A DNA stretch of 64,000 nt from positions 62,001 to 126,000 of the forward strand of contig NZ_JNLC01000013.1 of NCBI RefSeq assembly GCF_000702305.1, in the 5' to 3' direction. Within the stretch, counting starts at the first letter, position 1. Each line of letters starts with the position of its first letter. This DNA is from Allobosea sp. 117. Its GTDB lineage: Bacteria > Pseudomonadota > Alphaproteobacteria > Rhizobiales > Xanthobacteraceae. The notes beneath the pieces were generated by a model. The model did not search any database. It was not told the DNA's origin and saw only the letters and a list, made by a program, of their open reading frames with translations. The translations under genes and the position numbers were made by a program. Positions 46,335 through 56,724 of this stretch are shown piece by piece.

Positions 46335-47417
46335 ATGGCGCATCCGGCGGACCCCTTCCTCAAACTGTCCTCGCCCCGCATCTTCCTGGTGCGGATGCTG
46401 GTCTTCCTCCTGCTCTGCGGCGCGCTCGCGGCGGTGATGTACCGGCAGATCTGGGAAGCCTTCCTCAACAATCCCGGCCTCAACGGCGTCATCTTCGGCG
46501 TGCTGTTCATCGGCATCGTCTTCGCCTTCCGGCAGGTGCTGCGGCTGTTCCCCGAGGTCGAATGGGTGAACAGCGTGCGGCTCGCCGATCCCGGCCTGGC
46601 GGTCGCGCGCGCGCCGGTGCTGCTGGCGCCGATGGCGGCGCTGCTGCGCGACCGGATCGGGCGCATGGCGATCTCGCAGACCACCATGCGCGGCATCCTC
46701 GAATCCATCGGCACCCGGCTCGACGAGGCGCGCGACCTGCTGCGCTACCTCACCGGCCTGCTGGTCTTCCTCGGCCTGCTTGGCACCTTCTGGGGCCTTC
46801 TGGAGACGGTGAGCTCGATCGGCCGGGTGATCGGCTCGCTCGATGTCGGGCCGGATTCGGCCTCCGTGCTCGATGCGCTGAAGTCGGGCCTCGCCGCCCC
46901 GCTGGGCGGCATGGGCATCTCCTTCTCGTCCTCGCTGTTCGGCCTCGCCGGCTCGCTGGTGCTCGGCTTCCTCGACCTGCAGACCGGTCAGGCGCAGAAC
47001 CGCTTCTATACCGACCTCGAGGACTGGCTCTCGACCAGCGTCGCCGATCTCGGGCTCGACCTGCCGGTCGCCGCCCGCCCGGCGCCGCCCCCGGTGGTCG
47101 GCCCGGTGCTGCCGGCGCCGCAGGCCGTCACGCCGCCGGTGACGCCGCCGGCGCCACTCCCGGCGCTGCCCTCGCCCAATTACGTCCAGCTCACCCAGGC
47201 GATCGAGAAGCTGGAGCACACCATGAACGAGGCGGGCTCGCACCGCGTCACCGCGGCGATGGCGCATCTCGCCGAGAGCCTGCAGGGCCTCGTCCAGCAC
47301 ATGCGCTCGGAGCAGCAGATGGTGCGCGAGTGGGTGGAGGCGCAGGCAGAGCAGCAGCAGGAGATCAAGAAGGTCCTGGAGAAGCTCGCCCGCGCCGCCG
47401 ACCGCGAGAGGATCTGA
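46335..47417 (+). CDS. MotA/TolQ/ExbB-like membrane protein
   Basis: A 360-residue inner-membrane protein. After MAHPADPFLKLSSP come two membrane segments (about 18-36 and 48-68), a cytoplasmic domain, then the conserved pair of segments LLVFLGLLGTFWGLLETV and PLGGMGISFSSSLFGLAGSLVLGF, which form the proton-channel core in MotA/TolQ/ExbB proteins. A Pro-rich linker (about 260-285) and a C-terminal coiled coil (QQQEIKKVLEKL) follow. Its partner is the OmpA-domain gene 24 bp downstream. Together they look like a peptidoglycan-anchored ion-driven stator, conserved in Rhizobiales but not a flagellar motAB. Confidence 0.85.
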   Translation: MAHPADPFLKLSSPRIFLVRMLVFLLLCGALAAVMYRQIWEAFLNNPGLNGVIFGVLFIGIVFAFRQVLRLFPEVEWVNSVRLADPGLAVARAPVLLAPMAALLRDRIGRMAISQTTMRGILESIGTRLDEARDLLRYLTGLLVFLGLLGTFWGLLETVSSIGRVIGSLDVGPDSASVLDALKSGLAAPLGGMGISFSSSLFGLAGSLVLGFLDLQTGQAQNRFYTDLEDWLSTSVADLGLDLPVAARPAPPPVVGPVLPAPQAVTPPVTPPAPLPALPSPNYVQLTQAIEKLEHTMNEAGSHRVTAAMAHLAESLQGLVQHMRSEQQMVREWVEAQAEQQQEIKKVLEKLARAADRERI

Positions 47418-47441
47418 TCCATGGCGGAAGGGTACTAAAGC

Positions 47442-48476
47442 ATGGCACTTGGCCGCGCGCGCGGCGGCGAGCGCCGCATCGACTACTGGCCCGGCTTCGT
47501 CGATGCGCTCTCGACGCTGCTGCTCGTCTTCGTGTTCCTGCTCACCGTCTTCGTGCTGGTGCAGTTCTTCCTCACCCGCGAGATGGCCGGCAAGGACGAC
47601 GCCATGGCGCGGCTTCAGGCGCAGATCCGCGAGCTGACCGACCTGCTGGCTCTGGAGCGCACCAGCCGCGACGACGCCGAGAGCGACCTCGGCTCGCTGC
47701 GCTCCAGCCTCGCGCTGATGCAGCAGGAGCGCGACCGGCTGCGCTCCGAGATCGTGGCGCCGCCCGACGAGGCCGAGCAGGCCGCCGCGCGGGGCCGCGC
47801 CGAGGCGCTGGCGAGCCAGCTCGCCCAGCAGAAGGACGTGGCCGCGCAGGCGCTCTCGCAGATCGACCTGCTCAACCAGCAGATCGCGGCGCTGCGCCGG
47901 CAGATGGCGGCGCTGGAGGAGGCGCTCGCCATCTCCGAGAGCAAGGACAAGGAGAGCCAGGCCAAGCTCGCCGATCTCGGGCGGCGGCTGAACGTGGCGC
48001 TCGCCCAGCGGGTGCAGGAGCTGACGCGCTTCCGCTCGGAGTTCTTCGGCCGGCTGCGCGCCATTCTCGGCGACCGGCCGGACATCCGCATCGTCGGCGA
48101 CCGCTTCGTGTTCCAGTCCGAGGTGTTCTTCGATCCCGGCTCGGCGGGCATCCGCCCCGAGGCGATACCGGCCCTCGACAAGCTCGCCGAGGCGATCGCC
48201 GCGCTGGAAAAGGAGATCCCCTCCGACATCGCCTGGGTGCTCAGGGTCGACGGGCATACCGACAACCGGCCGATCCAGACGCCGCAATTCCCCTCGAACT
48301 GGGAGCTCTCGGCGGCGCGCGCCATCGCGGTGGTGCAGTATCTGGTCGGCAAGGGCATCCAGCCGGTGCATCTGGTCGCCGCCGGCTTCGGCGAGTACCA
48401 GCCGATCGACGCCGCCGACAGCGACGAGGCGCGCGCCAAGAACCGCCGCATCGAGCTGAAGCTCACCGAGCGATGA
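47442..48476 (+). CDS. OmpA/MotB-like peptidoglycan-binding protein
   Basis: A 344-residue partner of the MotA/TolQ-like protein. It has one N-terminal membrane segment (TLLLVFVFLLTVFVLVQFFL, with an Asp before it, FVDAL, as in MotB/TolR), a long coiled coil (about 50-200) and a C-terminal OmpA/MotB domain (about 220-340) with VDGHTDNRPIQTPQFPSNWE, LSAARAIAVVQYL and AKNRRIELKL. It should anchor the complex in peptidoglycan. The ion or process it drives is unknown. Tight spacing to the upstream gene implies one operon. Confidence 0.88.
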   Translation: MALGRARGGERRIDYWPGFVDALSTLLLVFVFLLTVFVLVQFFLTREMAGKDDAMARLQAQIRELTDLLALERTSRDDAESDLGSLRSSLALMQQERDRLRSEIVAPPDEAEQAAARGRAEALASQLAQQKDVAAQALSQIDLLNQQIAALRRQMAALEEALAISESKDKESQAKLADLGRRLNVALAQRVQELTRFRSEFFGRLRAILGDRPDIRIVGDRFVFQSEVFFDPGSAGIRPEAIPALDKLAEAIAALEKEIPSDIAWVLRVDGHTDNRPIQTPQFPSNWELSAARAIAVVQYLVGKGIQPVHLVAAGFGEYQPIDAADSDEARAKNRRIELKLTER

Positions 48477-48503
48477 GCGCGGGCGCCAAGGCGCACAGCA
48501 GCG

Positions 48504-48998
48504 ATGGCTGAGCTGACCTTCGTTCCGCTCGACGATAGCCGCCAGCCGGAACTCGTCGATCTGTGGGTCGCGAGCTGGCAGGCGGCGATGCCGGAGATCG
48601 ATTTCGAGGCGCGGCGCGGCTGGCTCGCCGCCCGGCTCGACTCCCTCGCCGCCGAGGGCTCGGTGGCGCGCCTCGCGGTGGAACCGGGTGGCGCGCTCGC
48701 CGGCTTCGTGATGGTCTCGCCGGCAACGGGCTATCTCGACCAGCTCGCGGTGGCGCCGCGCCTTTGGGGAAGCGGCGTCGCGCAGGCGCTGGTCGTGGAG
48801 GCGCGGCGGCTCTCGCCGGGGCGGCTGGAGCTGCATGTGAACCAGGACAATCCCCGCGCCGTCACCTTCTACGAGCGCGAGGGGTTCCGGCGCAGCGGCA
48901 TGGGCGTCAATCCGCGCTCCGGCCTGCCGATCTGGCGCTATGTGTGGGAGGCGGAGGTAACGCCGAATGCAGCGCCCGCGCAGCGTGAGGGGGCTTGA
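48504..48998 (+). CDS. GNAT family acetyltransferase
   Basis: A 164-residue GNAT acetyltransferase: YLDQLAVAPRLWGSGVAQAL (acetyl-CoA motif A, with a GxGxA-like loop) and LHVNQDNPRAVTFYEREGFRRSG (motif B). Substrate unknown. It starts 27 bp after the OmpA-domain gene and its end overlaps the next gene by 32 bp, so it belongs to the same transcript. Confidence 0.85.
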   Translation: MAELTFVPLDDSRQPELVDLWVASWQAAMPEIDFEARRGWLAARLDSLAAEGSVARLAVEPGGALAGFVMVSPATGYLDQLAVAPRLWGSGVAQALVVEARRLSPGRLELHVNQDNPRAVTFYEREGFRRSGMGVNPRSGLPIWRYVWEAEVTPNAAPAQREGA

Positions 48999-49583
48999 GG
49001 AGCTCGGCCGGGTGCGGCTGTCGCCGTCCTTCTTCCTGCGCGACTTCCTGCATTCCGAGATCGCGGACATCTACGGTCTGTCCAACGTGCCGGACGACCC
49101 GGACCTCGCCATCGTGGCCGGTCGGCGGCTCTGTGAGGAACTGCTGGAGCCGCTGCAGGCGCGCTTCGGGCGGCTCGCCATCCGCTCCGCCTTCCGCTCG
49201 GCGCAGGTGAACGCGCTCGGCAATCGCGACGGCCATAACTGCGCGTTGAACGCGGCGAGCTTCGCCGGCCACATCTGGGACCGGCGCGACGCGGAGGGCT
49301 GCATGGGCGCCACAGCCTGCGTGGTGGTGCCGGCCTTCATCCCGTACTACGAGGCGAGCGGCCGCTGGGAGGCGATGGCGTGGTGGGTGCACGACCATCT
49401 GCCCTATTCGGAGATGGAGTTCTTCCCGCGCTACGCCGCCTTCAACCTTGCCTGGCACGAGCGGCCCAAGCGGCGGATTCTCAGCTTCATCCCGCCGCGC
49501 CGCGGCGTGCTCACCAAGCCGGGCATGGCCAATAATGAAGGTCGGCACGAGGCCGAATACGCCGCTTTTCTTGAGAGCCTCGG

Positions 49584-49587
<4 letters not shown>
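48967..49587 (+). CDS. Peptidase M15-like protein, probably inactive
   Basis: A 206-residue protein that resembles the zinc D,D-carboxypeptidase (M15) fold: LSPSFFLRDFLHSEIADIYG, then ELLEPLQARFGRLAIRSAFRSAQVN, equivalent to the fGp...SGYRSxxVN block. His102 sits where the first zinc ligand is expected, but the usual HxxGxAxD becomes H followed by an insert and GATACVVVP, so the zinc Asp is missing. A late WWVHDHLPYSEMEFFP may mimic the WxH ligand. A Shine-Dalgarno GGAGG precedes the ATG. It may bind rather than cut peptidoglycan; the M15 link is inference. Confidence 0.6.
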
Positions 49588-51476
<1,889 letters not shown>

Positions 51477-51585
51477 GGCAAGGTCTCGGTTATAGACCCG
51501 CACGGATTTCCGGCAGGATCGAATTGAGGATCGCCGCGTGGCCTCCCGGAAGGGGCCCGGCCCCGCGGCGGCGAGGATGCAACCC

Positions 51586-51810
51586 ATGAAGAGCGACATC
51601 CATCCCGACTACCACTTCGTCAAGGTGGTGATGACGGACGGCACCGAGTACACGACCCGGACGACTTGGGGCAAGGAGGGCGACACCCTTCAGCTCGATA
51701 TCGACTCGACGTCCCACCCGGCCTGGACCGGCGGCTCGCAGCAACTGCTCGACCGCGGCGGACGCGTCTCCAAGTTCCAGAAGAAGTTCGCCGGCTTCCT
51801 CAAGGCGTGA
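51586..51810 (+). CDS. rpmE: 50S ribosomal protein L31
   Basis: A 74-residue L31: [41 protein letters not shown] and KKFAGFL at the end. It lacks the CxxC zinc ligands, i.e. the C-minus form. The start is set by GAGG 9 bases upstream; an upstream in-frame GTG/ATG region is not needed. A GC hairpin (GCGCGCC...GGCGCGC, about 51815-51836) follows without a strong T-run and may act as the terminator. Confidence 0.95.
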   Translation: MKSDIHPDYHFVKVVMTDGTEYTTRTTWGKEGDTLQLDIDSTSHPAWTGGSQQLLDRGGRVSKFQKKFAGFLKA

Positions 51811-51973
51811 GAAAAGCGCGCCTTTCGCGGGCGCGCCTCATCCTTCGGAACGGCCGACATCAGAGCCTCCGCGTCCGGCGCGGGGGCTTTTCGCGTTCAT
51901 GGCGGCGCGATGTCGCGTGGCGGCTGGTCGCGCGTGGGTTGCGGTTGAAGAGTGTGCGTTGGGCGGCCGGATC

Positions 51974-52112
51974 GGCCGAAGGGTTTCCCCTGGGTCCCGG
52001 ATCGGCGCTTCGGCTTCGCCTCCGCTTGTCCGGGACACGCCGACCTTATGCTTCCCGGACAAGCCGCACGGCGTGCGGCGTCGATCCGGGACCCAGGAAA
52101 AACCCTTCGGCC
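51974..52112. repeat. Palindromic intergenic repeat, family B (copy 1)
   Basis: A 139-bp inverted repeat in the 334-bp spacer between rpmE and DUF1465. The arms (GGCCGAAGGG...CTGGGTCCCGGATCG and CGATCCGGGACCCAGG...CCCTTCGGCC) are each about 30 bp and pair well; the interior has its own GCTTGTCCGGGA / TCCCGGACAAGC pair. A second full copy is at 55642-55790 and a solo arm at 28050-28080. Nothing else is visible in this spacer. Confidence 0.88.
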
Positions 52113-52144
52113 ATATGGCGAGACGCGCGTGATCGCGCGAGCCC

Positions 52145-52651
52145 TCAATGCCCCTCGAAGGCGGCGCGCAGCATGCCGAGCTGACGCACCACCGGGTTCG
52201 GGGCGGGGCGCGCGGTGCCGGTGAGTGCGGATTCGAGCATGAGGATACGCTGCTGCAGCTCGCGGGCGTCGTCGATCAGGTCGGCCAGCTCGTCGGGCAG
52301 CAGGCGCGCCTCGTCATCGGGCAGCCGCTCGGGGCGGCCGAGATCGACCTTCGCCTTCTCGCGCAGCGCCTCGCCGGGGGTGAGGTCGCCCTCGTTCACC
52401 GCGCGCTGGAGCAGCAGCCAGGAGGCGAGCTGCATCAGCCGGGTGGTGAGGCGCATGCTGTGCGTCGCATAGAGGCTGGCGCCGGTGCGGGTGAGCGCCC
52501 GGTAGGCGCTGCGGCCCGGCCCGTCCAGATAGGCGGCGGTGCGCTCGACGAGCGCCATGCCCTCCTGGAACAGGGCGTCGAACGCCGGGGACGTTGCCCT
52601 GCGCTCTCCGAGATTGATCGCCCGCGCGGCGCTTTCGCCATGATCGGCCAT
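52145..52651 (-). CDS. DUF1465 family protein
   Basis: A 168-residue alphaproteobacterial DUF1465 protein. The start MADHGESAARAINLGERR matches the family; the frame is open far upstream, but that is a chance antisense extension. It is largely helical (FDALFQEGMALVERTAAYLD, LYATHSMRLTTRLMQLASWLLLQRAVNEG). In some alphaproteobacteria members of this family are linked to cell-cycle regulation. Position next to rpmE is as in relatives. Function here is unproven. Confidence 0.85.
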   Translation of the reverse strand: MADHGESAARAINLGERRATSPAFDALFQEGMALVERTAAYLDGPGRSAYRALTRTGASLYATHSMRLTTRLMQLASWLLLQRAVNEGDLTPGEALREKAKVDLGRPERLPDDEARLLPDELADLIDDARELQQRILMLESALTGTARPAPNPVVRQLGMLRAAFEGH

Positions 52652-53091
52652 GCCAAACCTGCCATTCGCCCTGCCGACGCGAATCACGTCGGCAAATCCT
52701 AGATGTTTTGGCGTTGCCTCGCGCGGGACGGCTCTTCTGTCCACACACGCTTGCCGCACACGCTCGGCTCCGCACAGGGGGAGGCTGCAATCGCGGGGCC
52801 GGGAATCTGTGCCAAATCGGCACGCGCGCGAAAGGAGAAGGGCTCGCCCGTCGAAAAAAGAGCCGCCCGGAGGCGGCTCGTGAAGTGATGACAGGGAGGC
52901 GTCAAACAGAGTGGACAGGAGCCACTCACGTCCAAAAATTGGACAGTCCCTGTAATGAACCGGAAAGCTTAATGGCGGGTTAAGCGGGAAGGGACAGGGA
53001 ACAAAAAAGGACCGGACCGGCGGCATTTGGCCGAGGCTCATCGCAATTTTAGTCAAATGCCCGTGCCCGATGCGTGCTTTTCGAGGCGAGC
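52652..53091. other. Intergenic region with possible minus-strand small RNA
   Basis: A 440-bp spacer, more AT-rich than the window, with no supported reading frame. On the minus strand a hairpin pair GTCCAA/TTGGAC (about 52941-52955) is followed by a strong terminator at 52853-52880. The stretch between about 53000 and 52853 could be an sRNA or the 3' UTR of the DMT transporter gene. No clear promoter is visible. Confidence 0.45.
52853..52880 (-). terminator. Rho-independent terminator, minus strand
   Basis: A perfect 8-bp stem (GAGCCGCC / GGCGGCTC) with loop CCGG-like and, on the minus strand, a following TTTTTT. It lies 210 bp past the DMT transporter stop, so it ends either that message or a separate small RNA. 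Confidence 0.85.
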
Positions 53092-54015
53092 TCAGCGCCG
53101 CGTCGCATCGGCCATGGAGGGCGGCGTTCCCTGAACGGCACGCTGTCGTCCGATCTGCAGCATCGCAATGCTGACGAGGATCAGGGTCACCGCTGCCAGC
53201 TCCGGCGGGCCGACCTGTTCGCCGGCGCCCCAGCCTATGATCAGCGCGACCACCGGCGTGATGTAGGTCGCGCCCGAGGCCGCCACGGCACCGAGTTCCT
53301 GCAGCAGGAAATAGTAGATCAGGAAGGCCGTCCCGGTGCCCAGAATGCCGAGCCCGACCGCGACGCCGGCCGCCGCGTGCCAGTCCTGGAGGATCCGCGC
53401 CATTCCGCTGCGGTCCGTCAGCAGCAGGAGCAGCAGCAGGGCGAGCCCCGTCTGCCAGGTGGCGAGCGCCAGCGGCGGCAGGTTCAAAGGCGAGAGAAAG
53501 CGACGGACATAGACATAGGAGACGCCGAGGATGATCGCGGCCCCCAGCATCCAGAAGACGCCGGCGATGTCGATGGTGTTGGCCGCGCCTTCCCAGGGGC
53601 GCGCGATCAGCACGATCCCGGCAAAGCCCATCGCCACACCGGCCGCCATCAGCCCGTTGAGCCGCTCCGTGCGAAGGAACAGGAGCGTGGCGAGGGTGGT
53701 GAACAGCGCGATCGACCCGCCCAGCACGCCGGCGACGCCGGAGGGAAGCAGGGCCGTGCCCTTCGCGATGGCGAAGTAATAGAAGGCCGTCGCCAATGCA
53801 GCCATGGCGAGGAAATGCGGGACATGGCGCAACTGGCGCCGCTCGATGACGCCCATGCGCCAGGCCACGAGCGCCAATGGCAGGAAGCCGAACAACACGC
53901 GCAGGAGGGTGATCTGGGCGGGGTCGATAAAGGCGGCGGCCCATTTCATGTAGATGAAATTGGACCCCCACAGCAGGCCGAGCAGGACGAAAGCGGCGTA
54001 GGTGAGCCTCATCAT
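53092..54015 (-). CDS. DMT/EamA family transporter
   Basis: A 307-residue integral membrane protein with ten hydrophobic segments and two EamA repeats (first: LLGLLWGSNFIYMKWAAAFI ... LRVLFGFLPLALVAW; second begins IDIAGVFWMLGAAIILGVSY). EamA proteins export amino acids or other metabolites; the substrate cannot be read from sequence. The start is MMRLTYAAF or the next Met; a longer upstream frame adds residues without a hydrophobic character. No regulator is adjacent. Confidence 0.88.
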   Translation of the reverse strand: MMRLTYAAFVLLGLLWGSNFIYMKWAAAFIDPAQITLLRVLFGFLPLALVAWRMGVIERRQLRHVPHFLAMAALATAFYYFAIAKGTALLPSGVAGVLGGSIALFTTLATLLFLRTERLNGLMAAGVAMGFAGIVLIARPWEGAANTIDIAGVFWMLGAAIILGVSYVYVRRFLSPLNLPPLALATWQTGLALLLLLLLTDRSGMARILQDWHAAAGVAVGLGILGTGTAFLIYYFLLQELGAVAASGATYITPVVALIIGWGAGEQVGPPELAAVTLILVSIAMLQIGRQRAVQGTPPSMADATRR

Positions 54016-54234
54016 CGGACCTGTGAGCGGATCGTCCGCGCAACCGGCCGGCAAGGTGCCTCATGAAGCCGGTCAGACGCGTCCGGTCGGGGCGCTATGT
54101 CAGGTCACTGTAAGGACGAAGGGAAAAGCGAGGTTGCACCAATCCGTCACGGACGTTGCCTGCCGGCGCCGTCCGACTGCGCGCAAGCCGGTTCTGGCAT
54201 CACCTCGTGCCCGCCGCGATGCGCGATCCGCCAC

Positions 54235-54426
54235 CTATTTCTTGAAAAACGCGTCGGCCGCCGCGCGCGAGGCGCGCTTGGAGCCGAGCGCGGCGCTCAG
54301 CCGGGCGATCTCGGCCTCGAGCGCGGCGATGCGCTCCTCGATCTCGGTTTCCGACAGGGTGGAGAGGTCGCCGCCAATCTCGAGGGCCGCGCGCGGCGGG
54401 CGCAGCGGGTCGTCTTCCATGGCCAT
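54235..54426 (-). CDS. DUF1192 small protein
   Basis: A 63-residue protein of the DUF1192 family: MAMEDDPLRPPRAALEIGG, then a coiled-coil segment LSETEIEERIAALEAEIARL. Function unknown. It is divergent from the quinone oxidoreductase gene, which is the usual neighbour of DUF1192 in Rhizobiales. A second Met two codons in is an equally possible start. Confidence 0.85.
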   Translation of the reverse strand: MAMEDDPLRPPRAALEIGGDLSTLSETEIEERIAALEAEIARLSAALGSKRASRAAADAFFKK

Positions 54427-54587
54427 GGCGTCTTCCTCGCGTGGTGCCGTCTCGTCGCGGCGGTCGGGATAATTTATTCCCGCGGCGGGTCGGTTGCCAG
54501 CCCGGTGCGGGTGACCTAGGAGACGGTTGAATACCATATGCCACGCGACGCCGGCGGTTCCGCCGGCGCAGGCGAGAGGAGTGCGCC

Positions 54588-55589
54588 GTGACCGAGCTGC
54601 CGTCCACCATGACCGCGATCGCCATTCCGACGCCGGGAGGGCCGGAGGCGCTGGTGCCACAGACGCGGCCGGTGCCGGTGCCGCGCGCCGGGCAGATCCT
54701 CGTCAGGGTCGCGGCCGCCGGCGTCAACCGGCCGGATGTGATGCAGCGCAAGGGCTTCTACCCGCCGCCGCCCGGCGCGCCGGACATTCCGGGACTGGAG
54801 ATCGCCGGCACGGTGGCGGCGCTCGGCGAGGGTGTGACCTCCTGGAAAATCGGCGACGAGGTGTGTGCGCTGGTTTCCGGCGGCGGCTATGCGGAGTATT
54901 GCGTCGCCGAGGCCGGCGCGGCGCTCCCCGTTCCCGCCGGGCTCTCGCTGGTCGAGGCGGCGGCGCTGCCCGAGACCTTCTTCACCGTGTGGACCAACGT
55001 GTTCGACCTCGCCGGGCTGAAGGCGGGCGAGAGCTTCCTCGTCCATGGCGGCACCTCGGGCATCGGCACCACGGCGATCCAGCTCGCCAAGGCCTTCGGC
55101 GCGAAGGTCTTCACCACCGCCGGCAGCGCCGAGAAATGCGCGGTGTGCCGCGATCTCGGTGCGGACCTCGCGATCGACTACAAGACGCAGGATTTCGTCA
55201 CTGAAATAAAGCAGGCGACCGGCGGCAAGGGGGTGAACGTCATCCTCGACATGGTCGGCGGCTCCTACATCGCCCGCAACTACGAGGCCGCCAGCCCGCA
55301 GGGCCGCATCGTGCAGATCGCCTTCATGGAAGGCTCGAAAGTGCAGATCGACTATATGCGGCTGATGCTGAAGCGCCTCTCGCACATGGGCTCGACGCTG
55401 CGCTCGCGGCCTGACGCCGAGAAGGCGGCGATCGCCGCATCGCTCAAGGCGAAGGTCTGGCCGCTGATCGCCGCCGGCACGGTGAAGCCGGTAATGGACC
55501 AGAGCTTCCCGCTGACCGACGCCGCCGGGGCGCATGCGCGGATGGAGAGCAGCGCGCATATCGGCAAGATCATGCTGACGGTGGGGTGA
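54588..55589 (+). CDS. NAD(P)H-quinone oxidoreductase (PIG3 family MDR)
   Basis: A 333-residue medium-chain, zinc-free dehydrogenase/reductase of the quinone oxidoreductase PIG3 type. Features: AAGVNRPDVMQRKGFYPPPP, PGLEIAGTVAALGEG, the cofactor motif LVHGGTSGIGTTAIQLAKAFGA, and KGVNVILDMVGGSYIARN. It reduces quinones or related carbonyls with NADPH, possibly in detoxification. The start is GTG with AGGAG 6 bases upstream; a Met seven codons on is an alternative. No zinc-ligand Cys cluster is present. Confidence 0.92.
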   Translation: MTELPSTMTAIAIPTPGGPEALVPQTRPVPVPRAGQILVRVAAAGVNRPDVMQRKGFYPPPPGAPDIPGLEIAGTVAALGEGVTSWKIGDEVCALVSGGGYAEYCVAEAGAALPVPAGLSLVEAAALPETFFTVWTNVFDLAGLKAGESFLVHGGTSGIGTTAIQLAKAFGAKVFTTAGSAEKCAVCRDLGADLAIDYKTQDFVTEIKQATGGKGVNVILDMVGGSYIARNYEAASPQGRIVQIAFMEGSKVQIDYMRLMLKRLSHMGSTLRSRPDAEKAAIAASLKAKVWPLIAAGTVKPVMDQSFPLTDAAGAHARMESSAHIGKIMLTVG

Positions 55590-55641
55590 GGGGCACCGGA
55601 GGTCGCGGCGCTGACGCTGTCCCCCTGGGAGGCGGGTGATC

Positions 55642-55790
55642 GGCCGAAGAGCTTCTCCTGGGTCCCGGATCGGCGCAGCACTGCGTGTCGCTTGTCCGGG
55701 ACGCCAAGGTCAGGCGAGGCGCCCCGTGTCCTGGACAAGCGGAGGCGTAGCCGGAGCGCCGATCCGGGACCCAGCGAAGGCCCTTCGGCC
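55642..55790. repeat. Palindromic intergenic repeat, family B (copy 2)
   Basis: A 149-bp inverted repeat: GGCCGAAGAG...CTGGGTCCCGGATCG pairs with CGATCCGGGACCCAG...CCCTTCGGCC. The interior GCTTGTCCGGGAC / GTCCTGGACAAGC pair is shared with the copy at 51974-52112. It lies between the quinone oxidoreductase gene and the 6S RNA. Confidence 0.88.
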
Positions 55791-55920
55791 ATGAATCCGT
55801 CCAGGACGCGTGTATGCCGGGGATAGTCGTTCGCGACGTGCACCCTGCCTCTGGCAATCGGCGCCGCCGCGTCTTACATTCGTCATGCGGGGCTGCGGGG
55901 CGCGTCAGGAGAACATATTC

Positions 55921-56035
55921 CCCGGGGCCTTATCGATCTCAAAGGGAGCTGTCCCTGACCGGACCCGTGGGTTCGGACATACGGCGCCCACCTACGTTGT
56001 AGGTTCCCGGGATCGATCCTCCAACGGCCATCGTG
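55921..56035 (+). ncRNA. ssrS: 6S RNA (alphaproteobacterial type)
   Basis: 6S RNA mimics an open promoter and sequesters sigma-70 RNA polymerase in stationary phase. The sequence shows the alpha-type layout: a closing stem from TATCGATC (about 55930) and GATCGAT (about 56011), inner AAAGGGAGCTGTCCC, a GTGGG/CCCAC stem, and the 3' hairpin CCTACgttGTAGG. A CATATT -10-like box lies just upstream. It directly precedes 5-formyl-THF cyclo-ligase, the classical ssrS-fthC/ygfA order. Ends are approximate. Confidence 0.8.
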
Positions 56036-56055
56036 GCTCCGCGCTTTTCTCTCTC

Positions 56056-56721
56056 ATGGCTTCGTCTCCTTCCTCCCCCGGTCCATCCACCCCGAACGGC
56101 ACGGCCGCCAACGGCAAGACGGAGCTGCGCGCGCTGGCGCTCGCCCGCCGGGCGGCGCTTTCCACGGAAGCCCGCGCGCGCGCTTCCGAGGCGGCGGCCC
56201 GCAACGCCATGGCATGGCTCGACGGACGATGGCTCGACGGACGCGGGCGCGGCACGGTGGCGCTGTTCGCGCCGATCGGCGAGGAGATCGACACCACCCC
56301 GCTCGCCGACCTGCTGCGCGGCGCGGGGGCGCGGCTCGCCTTGCCGGTGGTGACCGGGCGCGAGCGTCCGCTGCTGTTTCGCGAATGGCGCGCCGACGAG
56401 CCGCTGGTGGCGAGCGCCGGGCCGGGCCGCAGCCCCATTCCCGCGCCGCCCGATCATGCCGCCGAAGTCGAGCCGGACGTGCTCGTGGTGCCGCTCGCCG
56501 CCTTCGACGCGCGCGGCCACCGGCTCGGTTACGGCGCTGGCTTCTACGACCGCACCCTCGCTTTGCTGCGCGCAAGCAAGCGCGTCGAGGCGATCGGCTA
56601 TGCGTTTGCGGTGCAGGAGCTGCCCGCGCTGCCGGACGAGCCGCATGACGAGCCGCTCGATGCCATCGCGACCGATGCCGGCCTGATCAGGCCGTGCGAT
56701 CCGCGACCGGCGGAGGACTGA
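56056..56721 (+). CDS. 5-formyltetrahydrofolate cyclo-ligase
   Basis: A 221-residue 5-FCL (MTHFS), which converts 5-formyl-THF to 5,10-methenyl-THF with ATP. Motifs: ELRALALARRAALS at the N-terminus, VALFAPIGEEIDT, RLALPVVTGRERPL, DVLVVPLAAFDARGHRLGYGAGFYDRTL (catalytic GYGxGFYDR block). The start follows the 6S RNA 3' end by about 20 bases, so the two may share a transcript, as known in other proteobacteria. An open frame through the 6S region is spurious. Confidence 0.95.
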   Translation: MASSPSSPGPSTPNGTAANGKTELRALALARRAALSTEARARASEAAARNAMAWLDGRWLDGRGRGTVALFAPIGEEIDTTPLADLLRGAGARLALPVVTGRERPLLFREWRADEPLVASAGPGRSPIPAPPDHAAEVEPDVLVVPLAAFDARGHRLGYGAGFYDRTLALLRASKRVEAIGYAFAVQELPALPDEPHDEPLDAIATDAGLIRPCDPRPAED

Positions 56722-56724
56722 ACC

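Noticed and set aside
46335-48476. Zorya (ZorA/ZorB) defence system
   Set aside because: The two folds match, but no ZorC, ZorD or ZorE-like gene is adjacent; GNAT and an M15-like gene follow instead. As far as I recall, this pair is a core feature of Rhizobiales.
46005-49070. A 1021-codon minus-strand frame across the IMPase, TolQ-like and OmpA-like genes
   Set aside because: Antisense shadow with no recognisable domain; the real genes on the plus strand have clear families.
52145-54064. 639-codon frame joining DUF1465 with sequence up to the DMT transporter
   Set aside because: Only the last 168 codons match DUF1465. The rest crosses the DMT gene in another frame and an AT-richer spacer; not a fusion.
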